20,187 nucleotides of DNA from Apostichopus leukothele (lineage: Eukaryota; Echinodermata; Holothuroidea; Aspidochirotida; Stichopodidae): assembly GCA_010014835.2 (NCBI GenBank), contig JAAAKB020211341.1, positions 1 to 20,187 on the forward strand, in the 5' to 3' direction. Shown here in pieces: positions 9,613-19,976 of this stretch. Position 1 is the stretch's first letter; each line of letters opens with the position of its first letter. A program made the translations under genes and the position numbers. Below the pieces are notes generated by a model. That model was not told where the DNA came from. It saw only the letters and a list, made by a program, of their open reading frames with translations, and searched no databases.

Positions 9613-12600
9613 TTAATCTTCCGAAATAAACGGAGAAAGCATCCCCCCTGCTGGAGTATCATCAGTGGGGTTGCAAAACAGTTTCAGTTGGCGCTGGAAT
9701 TGTCTCATGTAAAGGTCGTGCTGCAATTAGACAAATCAGAACATTGAGTTTTAATTGCAAATTATTCATTTCTACTTTGGTTTATTTTCCGATGCAGGAT
9801 TTACATAATATTTGCAATATAAGGTAGACAAACAATATAGTACACTTGTTTAAGGAAGCTATATGAAGCTGAAAAAGAAAACATCAAAAAATCTATTAAT
9901 AGTGAAGTAATAAACCTATGTACAGTCCTCCTTTACAGCATTTAAGGGTTAAATATGCAAATTTGCCAAAAATATCTTACCTCTGGTCCACAATGTGCAC
10001 TCAGATTGTCATCTTTTAAGTGAGGCTGATGATGTACATTCAAGAAACTTGGTCCTAGGAATTAGGGAAAATGTACGAAATTATTTTTATCTTTTTGTAG
10101 GAAAATTTGTAGTAAGACGCCATATTGATCATTATGTATTCAATAGAACAAACATGTTTAAGCTTTATTCAGGATTTTTTTTTAATTCTTGTTTATATTG
10201 CATTAATTTTAAGGGAGTACTGTACAGATTCAATAATATGATATCTCTTTAGCTATACTATGAATAACAGCTACATTTTATAGTTTGCAGCGTGGAATAT
10301 GAAATATTTCATATCTATGCACAAAAGGGAAACAAAGCTGAAATTTTACAATACAGTAGGATTGTAAAGCCTTCACACAGTTTGTAAATAACTGCACGCA
10401 TAGCCTCAGCCAACGAACTGTCCTGGCCAACAATAAATCCCAATAAATCACTTACTTCTGATTTAGAAAAGTAAACATGTAGCACTTCTGTAATTAGATT
10501 TATATTATTTACTCTACTTAAAATGAATGTCCTATATCTGCCTCATCCAACCCCTCACCCACCCTCCTAAAACCAACAGATCACTGAGTTACACTTACCT
10601 AGTAACTGACTTTTAGAGAAATTTGTAAACATGTATGAAGTGTACCTACTTTTAATTGAACTGACAATGCTTATTCTGCTTAACATAAATGTCCCAACCT
10701 TGCCATCTCCCCACGTACCCCCGCCCTCCCCAGCCCCCCCCCCCTTCCAAAAAAGAGGGCCAAAACATTTAGTTACATGTAGCTAGCAGAACCTGATGTT
10801 CATTCTTGCAATAACTGTGGCATTTGAAAATCACTTTCTCCTTTAATTGTTGACATTTCTAAGTTCTGTGCATTTAAATTTTACATTGTAATAATGAAAT
10901 GAAAATTAAAATTAAGTTGAATTGACCAGTAGCTTATAAGTGGTGTACCAGCTACTGGTATACTACATTTAGTAGTTGCAGATTTAATTTACTCCAGGCT
11001 AATTGCCTCATATAAAGGTTAATACTATACTGACTGTACTGTATAGCATAGCATGTGCAAATACACATGAAATTTTTACCAAATCTTGCAGACAGACATT
11101 CTTCAAATATGTGAACAGCCATAACTGCATCCTCTTCTACCACTTCTTCATGAAGACTTAGTTTAGCGTGTGCTACAGCCAAAGAACTCCTGTAGGTTGA
11201 ATCAAATTTATTTAATATATTCAATCTAAGCGTAAATATGTCCAAGGTTACCAATGAAAGGGACATTTATTCATTTTGTTTATATATTCTCACATAATTT
11301 TGGAGTCTCGATGCATGGCACACGCATGTTTAGATCTGCAAAGTAATTTACTACCAAGATATTGCTAAGTTATCTAGCTGGTAGTACCTTGCACTGAAAT
11401 ATACCAATATGGTTTATGTAAGGGTGTTGCTGTGATGCTATTTGTTGACATAATATCCAGCAGAATAGAATGTTGAAATTACAATTTAGCGAATTGAAAT
11501 ACTATCAGTCTTTTTTCCTTAAAAGGTATTTTCGCTCCTATTACACTCATTTGCAGCTTGTAGGTGACTAAACCATATTGCTAATGAGCTTCTGATTTTA
11601 AAGGCTGGTCCAGTTCCATATACATTTAGGGGAAAGCAAAGTTTAGAAATTATTCCATCCTACAGTCTTTATAGCTCCTCTAAATTCATTCAACTTGTTG
11701 TTATAAATATATTCTCATAGAGTGTTTATAAGGTTGTTAATGAAAATTGCCTTTTTTCAAACTGATACAAACAACATTTCTTATGAACTTTTTATTTCTG
11801 TGTACCATGTTAGATGAAAGATAAATTCTATCTGCAGTCATAAATCAATTCTCTTACAGTGTTTGTAAGGTTGTTAATGGAAATTGCCTTCTTTTCAAAC
11901 TTCCTTCATATATTTTACGACTTGTCACAAAGTATCCTTTGAGTAGAGTCTCTGCCTCAGATGAGAAAGAAACCTTCCTTCTTGCTACTGTCAAAAAAAA
12001 CTGTGGACAGAAAAATCAGTGAATAAATAATAATCTTCTACTGAAATTTGCATGATATGCAATTTTGTCTAACGGTTCATGTTTTGGGGGCTATTAGCAT
12101 CTAATTTGCATAACAGATTTGCAATATATTCAAGTATAATTCGTAAAGTATTAATTCCTGAGGTACTGAATGCAGTGGGTGTTATTGTGTTGGTCAGCAT
12201 TCAACTGTTCCAATGTTTGGAGAGCAATGATAATGAACAAGACATGTAATTTCTAAATATGCAAATTTAAAAAGGCCAGTAATTTTCAAAAATTGTTATA
12301 AAATATGTTATATGTTAGTGAAATGAGTCTGTTAGTTTTAACAATCTGAAATTACCTGTTGGAGATCTTCAAATGTGACTGATTCTGTGAGATGACTGTA
12401 TGGGTTGATTGCCTTCACCAATAGATCCTGGCAGAGCTTAACTTGGACAACATCATCAACTGAAGAACACTGGCTATCACAATTCACCACAAGTCCAAAG
12501 GAACTATGGTGCCAATATTTTAGGGGAGAAGGGAGTTCGAAAATTAAATTTACAGCTTATGAGAAATGAAATTAATATAGATCATTGTCCTTCCATGAAC

Positions 12601-15600
12601 ATATCTTTATGAACAGATTCTTAGAGATTTGTAGTATATTTCGGGCTTGATCTGGACCATTGCACAAAGTAAACAAACTTTACACTTACATTTACATTTA
12701 CCATAGAGAATGATATGTTTCCTTTTATGTCAGTCTTAACTATGTGTATTTATATACCACAATAAAAGTCCAAAACCTAGTTGTCACTCTATGGAATTAT
12801 TTTAACCTGGGACTAATATTTATTGTAGGTCTCTATGACAGACCTACATGGCTGATGCAATAAAACACAAAATATGGTTTTCATAAATCTGTGCATGTAT
12901 CATATGTAATTTACTACCTATATACTTTAACAATTTTTTCCTTCTTCCGAGTTCTATTGCCCACTTGCGTATTTCTTAAGTCTGGCGGAAGTTGCAATCA
13001 CTTTGTCTCCCCAGTTGTGATTATCCACCCATCTTTGATCTGTTATCATAGATCCTTGAAGAAATACATTCAAATAGTCGAAAAAGGTCTTCTAAATTGT
13101 AATGTGCTGAGTTACTTGCATTGTTTAATATATTTAATACTCCCTAATTTGCCACAAAGATGAGCCAAGCTAGGTATACACAGTACATTACATGAGTCAT
13201 TGGCTTTTAAAACTGACAGCCTGCTGATGCAACAATAACAGCAATCCACTTACCCTAAAATATGGTCACTACTCGAATCTTTCTTATTCTGCAGTGAAGA
13301 TTAAGAAAGAAAAGTTCATATAAGTTAAAATGATCTTATAGAAGGAATAAAAGAAGACAGCAGAACTTTTCGAATCAATTATGAAAAGTCCATCCAGTAA
13401 AGATGCTATGAATTTGCCATTTACAGATCCATGCGTACTTATCAAAATAAATATATCAATCAATTATATTTTAAAAATGTGTTGCTCAATAATAGTTAAC
13501 AAGCAGACCGCTCTAGAAGTGATGCATTTTACGATGCACAGGATGTCACAATGAAGAGCCATAGCCTATAATAGCAGCACAAAAACTGCTGGATATGCTA
13601 AAATAGTCACAAATAGTCACAAAAATTAAAAGCTTTTTAGGCATGTATTTATAGTTTTGGAATATTTATTTGCAATTGAATTACCTTAATTCATGCGATG
13701 ATAAGTCACTTTTCTTCAGTTTATATTACCTTTAATTTGGGCTCATTGTTAGCCTAATTAATCATCAACTGAGATGGAACCAATTTTTTACATGTACACA
13801 TATCTGACACAAGCTGCAGTTAGCATCCATGATCTGCAGTCCTAGGCAAATTAAGTTAATATTGGAGGTATAGTGAACAACTTTTTTATTTACCTGGTGA
13901 GCCCATAAAGTGCTTCCTACTACAAATTGCTCAAAGTTTTTATTAGATTAAGCCTAAGTAATCATCAATTAAGATGGAAACGATTATATAAATATAAACA
14001 TATCTGACACAAGCTGCATTTAGCATCCATGATCTGCAGTCCAAGGCAAATTAGGTTAATATCGAAGGTATAGTGAACAACTTTTTTATTTACCTGGTGA
14101 GCCCATAAAGTGCTTCCTACTACAAATTGCTCAAATTTCTTATTAGATTCATTTCCCTTCTTGGACACTTCCACTTGCAGACATTTATCTTGAAGAACTG
14201 ACAATATGAAAATAACTGATGAAAGTGATACAACTGATTATGATCATAGAGATGTTAAACTTTGACAGTTTTAAATGCAGTAGCTTTATATATCTAATGC
14301 TTTAATATTTGGAGATATACAAGTATTAACCAAAGCACATATCCCCATAACTTGCATAATCTCCACCGAGACACCCTAAACTCAACTCTTGAGTCATTCT
14401 AATTCACCAATTGAGACCCGGCGATGCAACTTCTACGTACGGATAATTGCACTTATGCAGGTAGACTGGAAGTATTTATAAAAGCAGTATAGTATAGTTT
14501 TTTTTTATTAAAGATATACCCAGTGCTACCTGTAAGAGTAATCCTAATTTCACTTGGTACACACTAAGTAATTAGTTTCACATCAGCAGAAAAAGTTGAG
14601 TAACAAGATACAAAGTTTACCTCTAGATATCCTTTCCTGCATGTCTTTCTTTTTCAAACTGATATCTCCCAGCAAGCAAACACCATCACCAGCCAGGAGT
14701 ATTGCACCACCTTCAATAAAGAATTAATAAAAATCAACCATTTTATTTATCTTATTACATTTGCACTGTTAATATCATGTTGTAATGTTATATTCAAGCC
14801 TGTAAACACCTTTTTGTTTTAGTAATTTATAAACCATAATGCTGCTGTCTTGTATGTATATAAAATTTGATCAGACTATTAGAATTAAGTGTATGGATGC
14901 AAAGGACATTATGAGAAAATCTGAACAATGGCAATTTAAGCAAAGGAACTGGTATGGGAATAATCTGGGGTTCTAAGTTTACAGCAAAGGAAAACTGATA
15001 TAGGGCAGTTTACTGTGAAGAAACAAAGTTGGCAATGCATCACTGTTCATCTTAGTCTCTACAGCTAAAAGAAAAAACTCTTTTTTGCAACATATTAATG
15101 AATGTCTGAAAACTTCCAGTCAAAAGTAGGTAGTTGTTCTTTGTTTTGACCGATTGTGGTCAGTTTGACAAAAATCAAACAAATGTAGACACGTATGTAC
15201 AATTCAGTACATATGCTACTAAAACTTACCATCAATTATGGAACCAAACTGAGAATCTCTGACCGATGGAAACAGAGGATGAATGTTACCATGGAAACAA
15301 GATGGAAGAAACTTTGTGCCATATTGGAATAATCTATCAATTAGTCTGTCTTCTCTACCTACTGCCAGAATATCCAATCTAGAATTTACCTAAGTGAAAA
15401 TAAGAGAAAGAAGAATATTACAAGGTTAAAATAACAAAATAAACTATTTGCACTGATGGGCCAGAGTGAAGCGTAGCTACACTAATGTGATACTTGAGAG
15501 CAAATGGATTGAAACATGAATGTCTAGTATTTGCACAAAAGCACTGTAGAAGTCATGAATTAAGTCACTGGGTGAGAGTATATTAAAAATTAACCAGGGA

Positions 15601-16556
15601 AGACTAATATCCTCAGTTTGATTGAATTCTTTTATCTGGTAAAATTTAGCAACTTTCGAATGCTAATTAACAACTTGTCCGAGCATATTTTTAATTTTCA
15701 AGAGCTTCTATTTTTTTTATTTTTTTTTTTGTGGAAATTTTTTTGTTTTCCTGAAATATTGCTTCTTCCATTTCATACAGGATTGTTGTAACTTAAAGAA
15801 CTAGTGTAAGATATTTAGGATAGTAAATTCTTGTTATTATGTAAGTACATGCTATTATTTACAACTATCACTTTAATCTGCATAGTTTATTATCAACTAT
15901 AGAATTAGTTCATGGTTCCCATAACTCAAATAATTATCTCTTCTGACCATTTCAGATACCCGCATGGACTAAACTAAAAGGGGTATAAACATTGACAATT
16001 GACATTGGCAAAATACCAATCTTACAGTAGACAGACATAGCAATTAAAATAGACAATTTTTGGTCCTAAGATACCTTTCTGGATACTCCTGTCTGTACTA
16101 AGCTTAACATGATGCACATCTTCAAGAGATGAAATGTTCCAGGAGGTGCGATCTCAGATGCAAAGATGAAGGCCAGTCGGCTGCTGAGGCCCCAAGGAGA
16201 ACTTGAGCTCTCTAATCACGTATAAAAATACAACATTATATTAATATTAATATATGTCATGTGTAATACAAGCTAATTCATTTCTTACTTTTAATTTCAA
16301 GGGTATACCCCTTTTAATGAGTAAAATCAAGATCTTGGAAAACCTCTTTAACAAATTTTAAATTAGCAAATGAATTTGTAAGAAAGGTTAAGTAGGTGGG
16401 GCTTATGGGGAGAAGCATTGAAGTTTGGAAAGATCAGGTGCCACATAGGGTTAAATAAATTATAAACTTACCATTTTGATACCTGCTGATACTCTCTGGT
16501 ATGCATCCTTGCGTCAGTTGTGTGGGTACTTCAGAAAATGGAGTCACACTACTGGC
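9613..16556 (-). CDS. MCMDC2: MCM domain-containing protein 2 (MCMDC2-like), C-terminal 397 aa in eleven exons; 5' part missing
   Basis: MCMDC2 is a divergent MCM relative that acts in meiotic double-strand-break repair in vertebrates. Exons in transcript order: 16556-16472, 16211-16075, 15389-15230, 14710-14621, 14197-14094, 13288-13254, 12503-12356, 12000-11858, 11189-11080, 10054-9981 and 9720-9613 (TAA). Every junction is GT-AG with matching phase. Recognisable segments, numbered from the first residue seen, include IFASEIAPPGTFHLLKMC (about 46-63), RLDILAVGREDRLIDRL (about 78-94) and GGAILLAGDGVCLLGDI (128-144). The last is the Walker-B-like position, with GD in place of the catalytic DE. 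No GKS Walker A is visible. FGLVVNC, GYFVTSRKIYEG and AVAHAKLSLHEEVVEEDAV follow, then HDLYMRQFQRQLKLF near the C-terminus. The missing DE and GKS fit MCMDC2 rather than active MCM helicases. The 35-nt exon is the least certain, and about 20 conserved residues around it may be lost or unfound. No N-terminal OB-fold/zinc region or start codon is present. The gene is therefore partial or 5'-truncated. Confidence 0.85.
10449..10745. repeat. Decayed tandem duplication in an MCMDC2 intron
   Basis: Two related blocks start with CACTTAC (10449 and 10592). Each then has GTAAACATGTA (10471 and 10624), a TTNAACATAAATGTCC-like or TTAAAATGAATGTCC segment, and a C-rich end (10551-10564 and 10709-10744). 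The offset is about 143-158 bp with indels. The copies are much more diverged than the other duplications in this gene. Confidence 0.55.
10709..10744 (-). repeat. G-quadruplex-type tract on MCMDC2 coding strand
   Basis: C runs of 4, 5, 3, 4 and 11 on the plus strand are G runs on the MCMDC2 sense strand, within the intron between the exons at 11080 and 10054. A weaker related tract lies at 10551-10564. Confidence 0.55.
11701..11900. repeat. Tandem duplication of an MCMDC2 exon 3' end (offset 137 bp)
   Basis: The block 11838-11900 contains the last 43 nt of the exon 11858-12000 and its donor. It is copied at 11701-11762 (shared AGTGTTT, AAGGTTGTTAATG, AAATTGCCTT, TTTTCAAAC). In the copy the donor has changed from GTAAGA to CTATGA, one base is deleted, and a codon equivalent to CAA reads TAA. 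The copy is therefore a dead exon end inside the downstream intron. Confidence 0.75.
13750..14149. repeat. 200-bp tandem duplication copying an MCMDC2 exon end and its donor
   Basis: Units 13750-13949 and 13950-14149 align with an exact 200-bp offset and no evident indel. The right unit contains the last 56 nt of the exon 14094-14197 and its CAG|GTAAAT donor. The left unit, downstream in the transcript, keeps the same 56 nt nearly unchanged (open in frame, one Lys to Asn change) and an intact donor at 13893. It lacks the exon 5' half. Confidence 0.9.
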
Positions 16557-16580
16557 CTGAAAGAAAAGAATCAACATAAA

Positions 16581-16770
16581 GTCACTCCAAGATTAATGTA
16601 TGTCGTCCAGTTACAGAGTTGTTTGTCAATTGATAATTCATATGCATGGACATTAAATATGAATGTAAGAGACTGACTTCGGTCAGCTTGCGGCTTTGAT
16701 AAGCCAATGAGGCTTCTTCGCGAGTTCCTGCTTGCAGGAGGATCTAAATTACATACATACATACATACAA
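16581..16770 (+). mobile_element. Interspersed repeat (SINE/LINE 3'-end-like) with three hairpins and ACAT tail, copy 1
   Basis: This segment matches the inverted segment at the right end of the window over about 165 bp, from GTCACTCCAAGATTAATGTA to GAGTTCCTGCTTGCAG. It contains three 5-bp-stem tetraloop hairpins: CTGAC-TTCG-GTCAG (16673-16686), GGCTT-TGAT-AAGCC (16692-16705) and TCCTG-CTTG-CAGGA (16726-16739). It ends in an ACAT simple repeat (about 16751-16769). A structured 3' end followed by a short microsatellite is typical of non-LTR retroelements and the SINEs that borrow their tails. It starts 24 bp from the acceptor of the most 5' MCMDC2 exon seen. Confidence 0.65.
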
Positions 16771-16875
16771 TTTAAATTGTCATATGTCGATATCATAACT
16801 TATGGCACTCTCGGTGCACCATACATAAAGTACTGCCAAAGACAATACATAATCTTTGTAGTCTACTGATCGCGA

Positions 16876-16886
16876 TATATATAAAG
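16876..16886 (+). promoter_or_regulatory. Candidate WWOX TATA box
   Basis: TATATATAAAG lies about 70-80 bp upstream of the chosen WWOX start codon. A start of transcription 25-30 bp downstream (near 16908) would leave a 5' UTR of about 47 nt. It would exclude the in-frame ATG at 16898. Confidence 0.35.
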
Positions 16887-16954
16887 TTATTACTTCGATG
16901 GTAGTTCTATTATGCTGTCATAAGTTAACTTCCGTAGTAGTTACAGTGTTTGAA

Positions 16955-19153
16955 ATGGAACTGTTCGACTCAGACAGTGAAGAGGAACTGCCTGCTGGCT
17001 GGGAGGAGCGTAGCACAACCGATGGACGTGTATTCTATGCAAAGTATCGTACTCATCTCAACGCTTGATTTCTGAGTGAAACACTCAACAAAGCTTTCTT
17101 TTTGTATAGAGTATTGCACGCTGTGTAAATGCAACGAATTGTATGATAGGTGTATATCTAAGATAATAGTCATACTAGTTCCGCGAAATGTATTGCCATT
17201 TGCCTTTACTACTTTACAGTACTTAGTACTGTAGGTCCAAACCTTAGGCCTTGTTAACAGCTGCCTACAGCGTATCAATAACATTATGCAGTGAGACCCT
17301 GGTACAAATTTTGTGTAATTCACATCTCACAAGATAAACAAGTTATAATGTAGTAACTAGGCCAAGTAGTGAGTAGACTACCTCAAATTTCATTCTAAAA
17401 CACATGAAGGGTACAGCAAACTAGTAAGGCATGCCATTCTATTCTGTAAAGGCCTTATGGGAATATGAATGCTTTTGCAAGCTTGGAAAACCTTGCTGAA
17501 TGTCTATGACCATGTTTGCTAGTATCCTTTCCAAAGGATAGCCATAGACTGCACTTAAGTAGAAAACTTAACGTTAGCTAATTAACAACAAATTAATATT
17601 GTCACAATATGGGCTTTCATGCCCAGAGATAATGATAAATCTTCACAATGTCTTAACCAAGAGTAACAAAAGTATCAAGTAAAGAGTATCAAGTAAAATG
17701 ATACATGTTTCCTTTTTATTTATTTAAACAGTCACCAGTCAGAAACAACACAATGGGCACATCCTGCGACTGGCAAGAGAAAGAGAATCGCTGGTGGTAG
17801 GGTTACATTTCTTTATTTCTTTATCTACAGTAAGCTTATGTCATGTTCAAAATATGCCCAAAAGACATACATGGTCACATTCAGTTTTAATTTTACATGT
17901 ACAGTAATTTACAGTAGCACTGATAGTCACCCTCCAGGATAAACGTTCATTCATTTAAATTTCTTTGTAAATATTATAAATTTCATAATAGATTGAATTT
18001 AAAACTCCACAACATCTCTGAAGTAGTTTGGAGAATTGAAATATAACCCTTAGGGATGGTGAATTTCATAACTGTGGTTGTTACACAAACATTCATCATT
18101 AAAGTAAGATCTGAATAAATATGGGATGCAACACGACTGAAGATTGTCCCACAATTGAAACAATATCTGGATAATGAAGTTTTCTATCCATTGCTAATTG
18201 AAATGAAAGTGACAAAATACTGGACTGATACTGTATGGTATGCTGTCTTTTGTAGCGTAAGGCCACCTTTGGTAAGAACTGTATGGGGATTTTATTGTTT
18301 TCAATTAAAAGAAGCTGCAGAAAATTAGAAAACTTTGGATATTAACTTAAGTTCCCATGAAGTTTTTAGATTTGATTGTACTTTACCTGTGGCAAGCTCA
18401 AGCGCTTAGCGCATCGAGATGTTTTTAATGCTTTTTGCACTTTATAAGAACTGTATATTATTATTATCATTTTGTTTCTGCCAGAACTTCCTTTTGGGTG
18501 GACCAGTGGAGTCGATGAAAAGGGCCTACTGTTTTATATTGAGTAAGTGTTGTAACCTGATTTAATCTGACGTATTGTGCACTGCTCATTAACATATGTT
18601 ATTGTATCTCTTAAAGTGGTCCTGCAATCATCTCCTGTCTTGCAAATGTAGATTGTATGAACGCATGGTGTATTTTAGTTGGTTGGGATAATGTCAAAAC
18701 ATAGAAGCTCTATTACTTTTCAACGTAGGTATGAACTCTCGTCCATAATGCCGTAATTTGTTCTAGCGATAGAAAGCGGCATTATGTGACTGTTTATTGA
18801 TCATTAATATATTTTTTTCTTTCTATTTTTGTATTATCTACTTACACTGTTACACGTAGCTATTACTGTTGACTACTTTTTTCCACAAAATTACAACTTT
18901 TTAAAATTCATCTTTATTCACTGACAAATGCAGAATATATTAACTAACACATCAGTTTTCAATTCACTTAACAGTCACTTACAGAAACGAACAACCTATA
19001 CTGATCCGCGACTGGCGTTTGCTGTCGAAGAGTCCAACAATCCCCAGGAATTTAACCAGCGGTTTGATGCCTATAGCACGGCTCTAGGAGTGCTACAAGG
19101 GAGAGATCTCAGTGGGAAGTATGCAGTCATTACTGGAGCAAATTCAGGAATAG
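16955..19153 (+). CDS. WWOX: WW domain-containing oxidoreductase (WWOX), first four exons; 3' end outside window
   Basis: WWOX joins two WW domains to a short-chain dehydrogenase/reductase. In vertebrates it acts as a tumour suppressor, binding PPxY proteins through WW1. Exons are 16955-17043, 17732-17796, 18485-18542 and 18975-19153, all GT-AG with matching phases. They encode 130 residues plus the first base of the next codon. The N-terminus is acidic (DSDSEEE). WW1 spans about 12-41 (LPAGWEER to TTQWAHP, with W16 and W38). A basic nuclear localisation signal, GKRKR (44-48), separates it from WW2 (about 53-82, LPFGW to RTTYTDP). In WW2 the second Trp is Tyr79, as in human. The SDR domain begins with GRDLSGKYAVITGANSGIG, where TGANSGIG (124-131) is the NAD(P)-binding glycine motif. 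The start at 16955 has purine at -3 and G at +4. An in-frame ATG at 16898 would add 19 residues. Later exons with the catalytic YxxxK lie beyond 20187. The head faces the 5'-truncated MCMDC2. Confidence 0.95.
17215..17233. repeat. Perfect 8-bp inverted repeat in WWOX intron 1
   Basis: TACAGTAC and GTACTGTA are separated by TTA, giving an 8-bp stem with a 3-nt loop. The rest of intron 1 (17044-17731) shows nothing I can assign. Confidence 0.6.
18384..18476 (+). repeat. Possible SINE tail in WWOX intron 2
   Basis: A GC-richer segment contains the palindrome GCGCTTAGCGC (18402-18412). It then has a TTTATAAGAACTGTATA-like stretch and a short ATT repeat (about 18456-18468), ending about 15 bp before the exon 3 acceptor. 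This resembles the 3' tails of invertebrate SINEs that end in ATT repeats. No second copy is in the window, so the call is tentative. Confidence 0.3.
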
Positions 19154-19177
19154 GTTTGTTAAAAAAAATTATTATTT

Positions 19178-19209
19178 GGGTGGGGGCAAGGGGGGAGGGG
19201 TGAGGTGGG
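19178..19209 (+). repeat. G-quadruplex-type tract just after the WWOX exon 4 donor
   Basis: Runs of 3, 5, 6, 4 and 3 G lie on the coding strand starting 25 nt into intron 4. G runs this close to a donor commonly act as intronic splicing enhancers. That role is inferred here. Confidence 0.55.
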
Positions 19210-19976
19210 ATGAGTGGTGGAGGCACAACTTACACTTTCAATCTTTCTATTACTGGTAAATCCCTGTTTGACTACTATTTCCAGTAATTATAAATAAATT
19301 ATAAATACATTTTTAACCAAGGTGTAAATGATAATTTAGGATTTGAGTGACAGTACAATAGTTGAACATACTGTGCAATCAGGCCAGTGTCAAGTAATCA
19401 ACTAGATTTAAACAAGATCTTTACAGCAAACACTCTGTGTGAAAAAAAAATATTCAAGAAACCAAGATTCACTTTTTGAATGGCAAGCATAAGGGTCAGC
19501 TCAGTGTCGTTTCTCCAAATTTGACCATTTTGGCCCATTTGTGGCAGGTTTAGTAATATTACGATGTTTGCAAAATGTATTTGAGATGTATTTTCAAAAA
19601 TACAACACTATGCAGGACGCCTGAGACATTTTGTGGTGGTATCTACTGGTGAGACTATATTACCAATTATTTGATTGGTTTCTCTTGGGAGCTGCTATTT
19701 TACAGCTCCTTGGTTGCACTGAACTTTCTACCAGCCTCCTCCTGCCCTCACCCCTCAGTTCCATTCAGGCAGTTAAGGGACTGTGTAGTGAATACCAGAG
19801 TTGGGTTGCAAGTGATGATTTCTTTCTTTTCTGCAATAGTTTAGCATGTAACATTACATGTATGATCTCAAATGTATCGCTTAACAATGTGCAGATTTTA
19901 TTGTAAGAAAATTTAATTGATTGATATGTAATTGTATATATATATGTTACTATGATACATCAGGGTATGTATTTTA
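19210..19976. other. WWOX intron 4, no further feature except a hairpin
   Basis: No WWOX exon 5 is found here, since the expected residues after GANSGIG are absent. A perfect 7-bp stem, GGAGCTG and CAGCTCC around an 8-nt loop, lies at 19688-19709. A short AT dinucleotide run sits near 19936-19944. A 91-codon open frame from 19631 has no recognisable content. Confidence 0.5.

Noticed and set aside
9517-9747. Plus-strand 76-aa open frame
   Set aside because: It is the antisense shadow of the last MCMDC2 exon (9613-9720), whose minus-strand reading has clear homology and a good acceptor.
12940-13080. Minus-strand fragment reading LPPDLRNTQ, similar to LINE C-terminal ends
   Set aside because: Only a few residues fit, the frame is broken by stops on both sides, and there is no tail or second copy, so it is too weak to call a retroelement remnant.
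13681-13720. Alternative short exon for MCMDC2 (minus strand, donor near 13685)
   Set aside because: The acceptor is poor and the encoded residues match human MCMDC2 less well than the 35-nt exon at 13254-13288.
16970-17323. Minus-strand 117-aa open frame, the longest in the window
   Set aside because: It is antisense to WWOX exon 1 and intron 1 and shows no domain. I checked it for MCMDC2 N-terminal motifs such as a paired-Cys zinc region and found none.
19631-19906. Plus-strand 91-aa open frame in WWOX intron 4, considered as exon 5
   Set aside because: It lacks the FETAK-like continuation of the SDR fold, and its start context and splice sites are poor.
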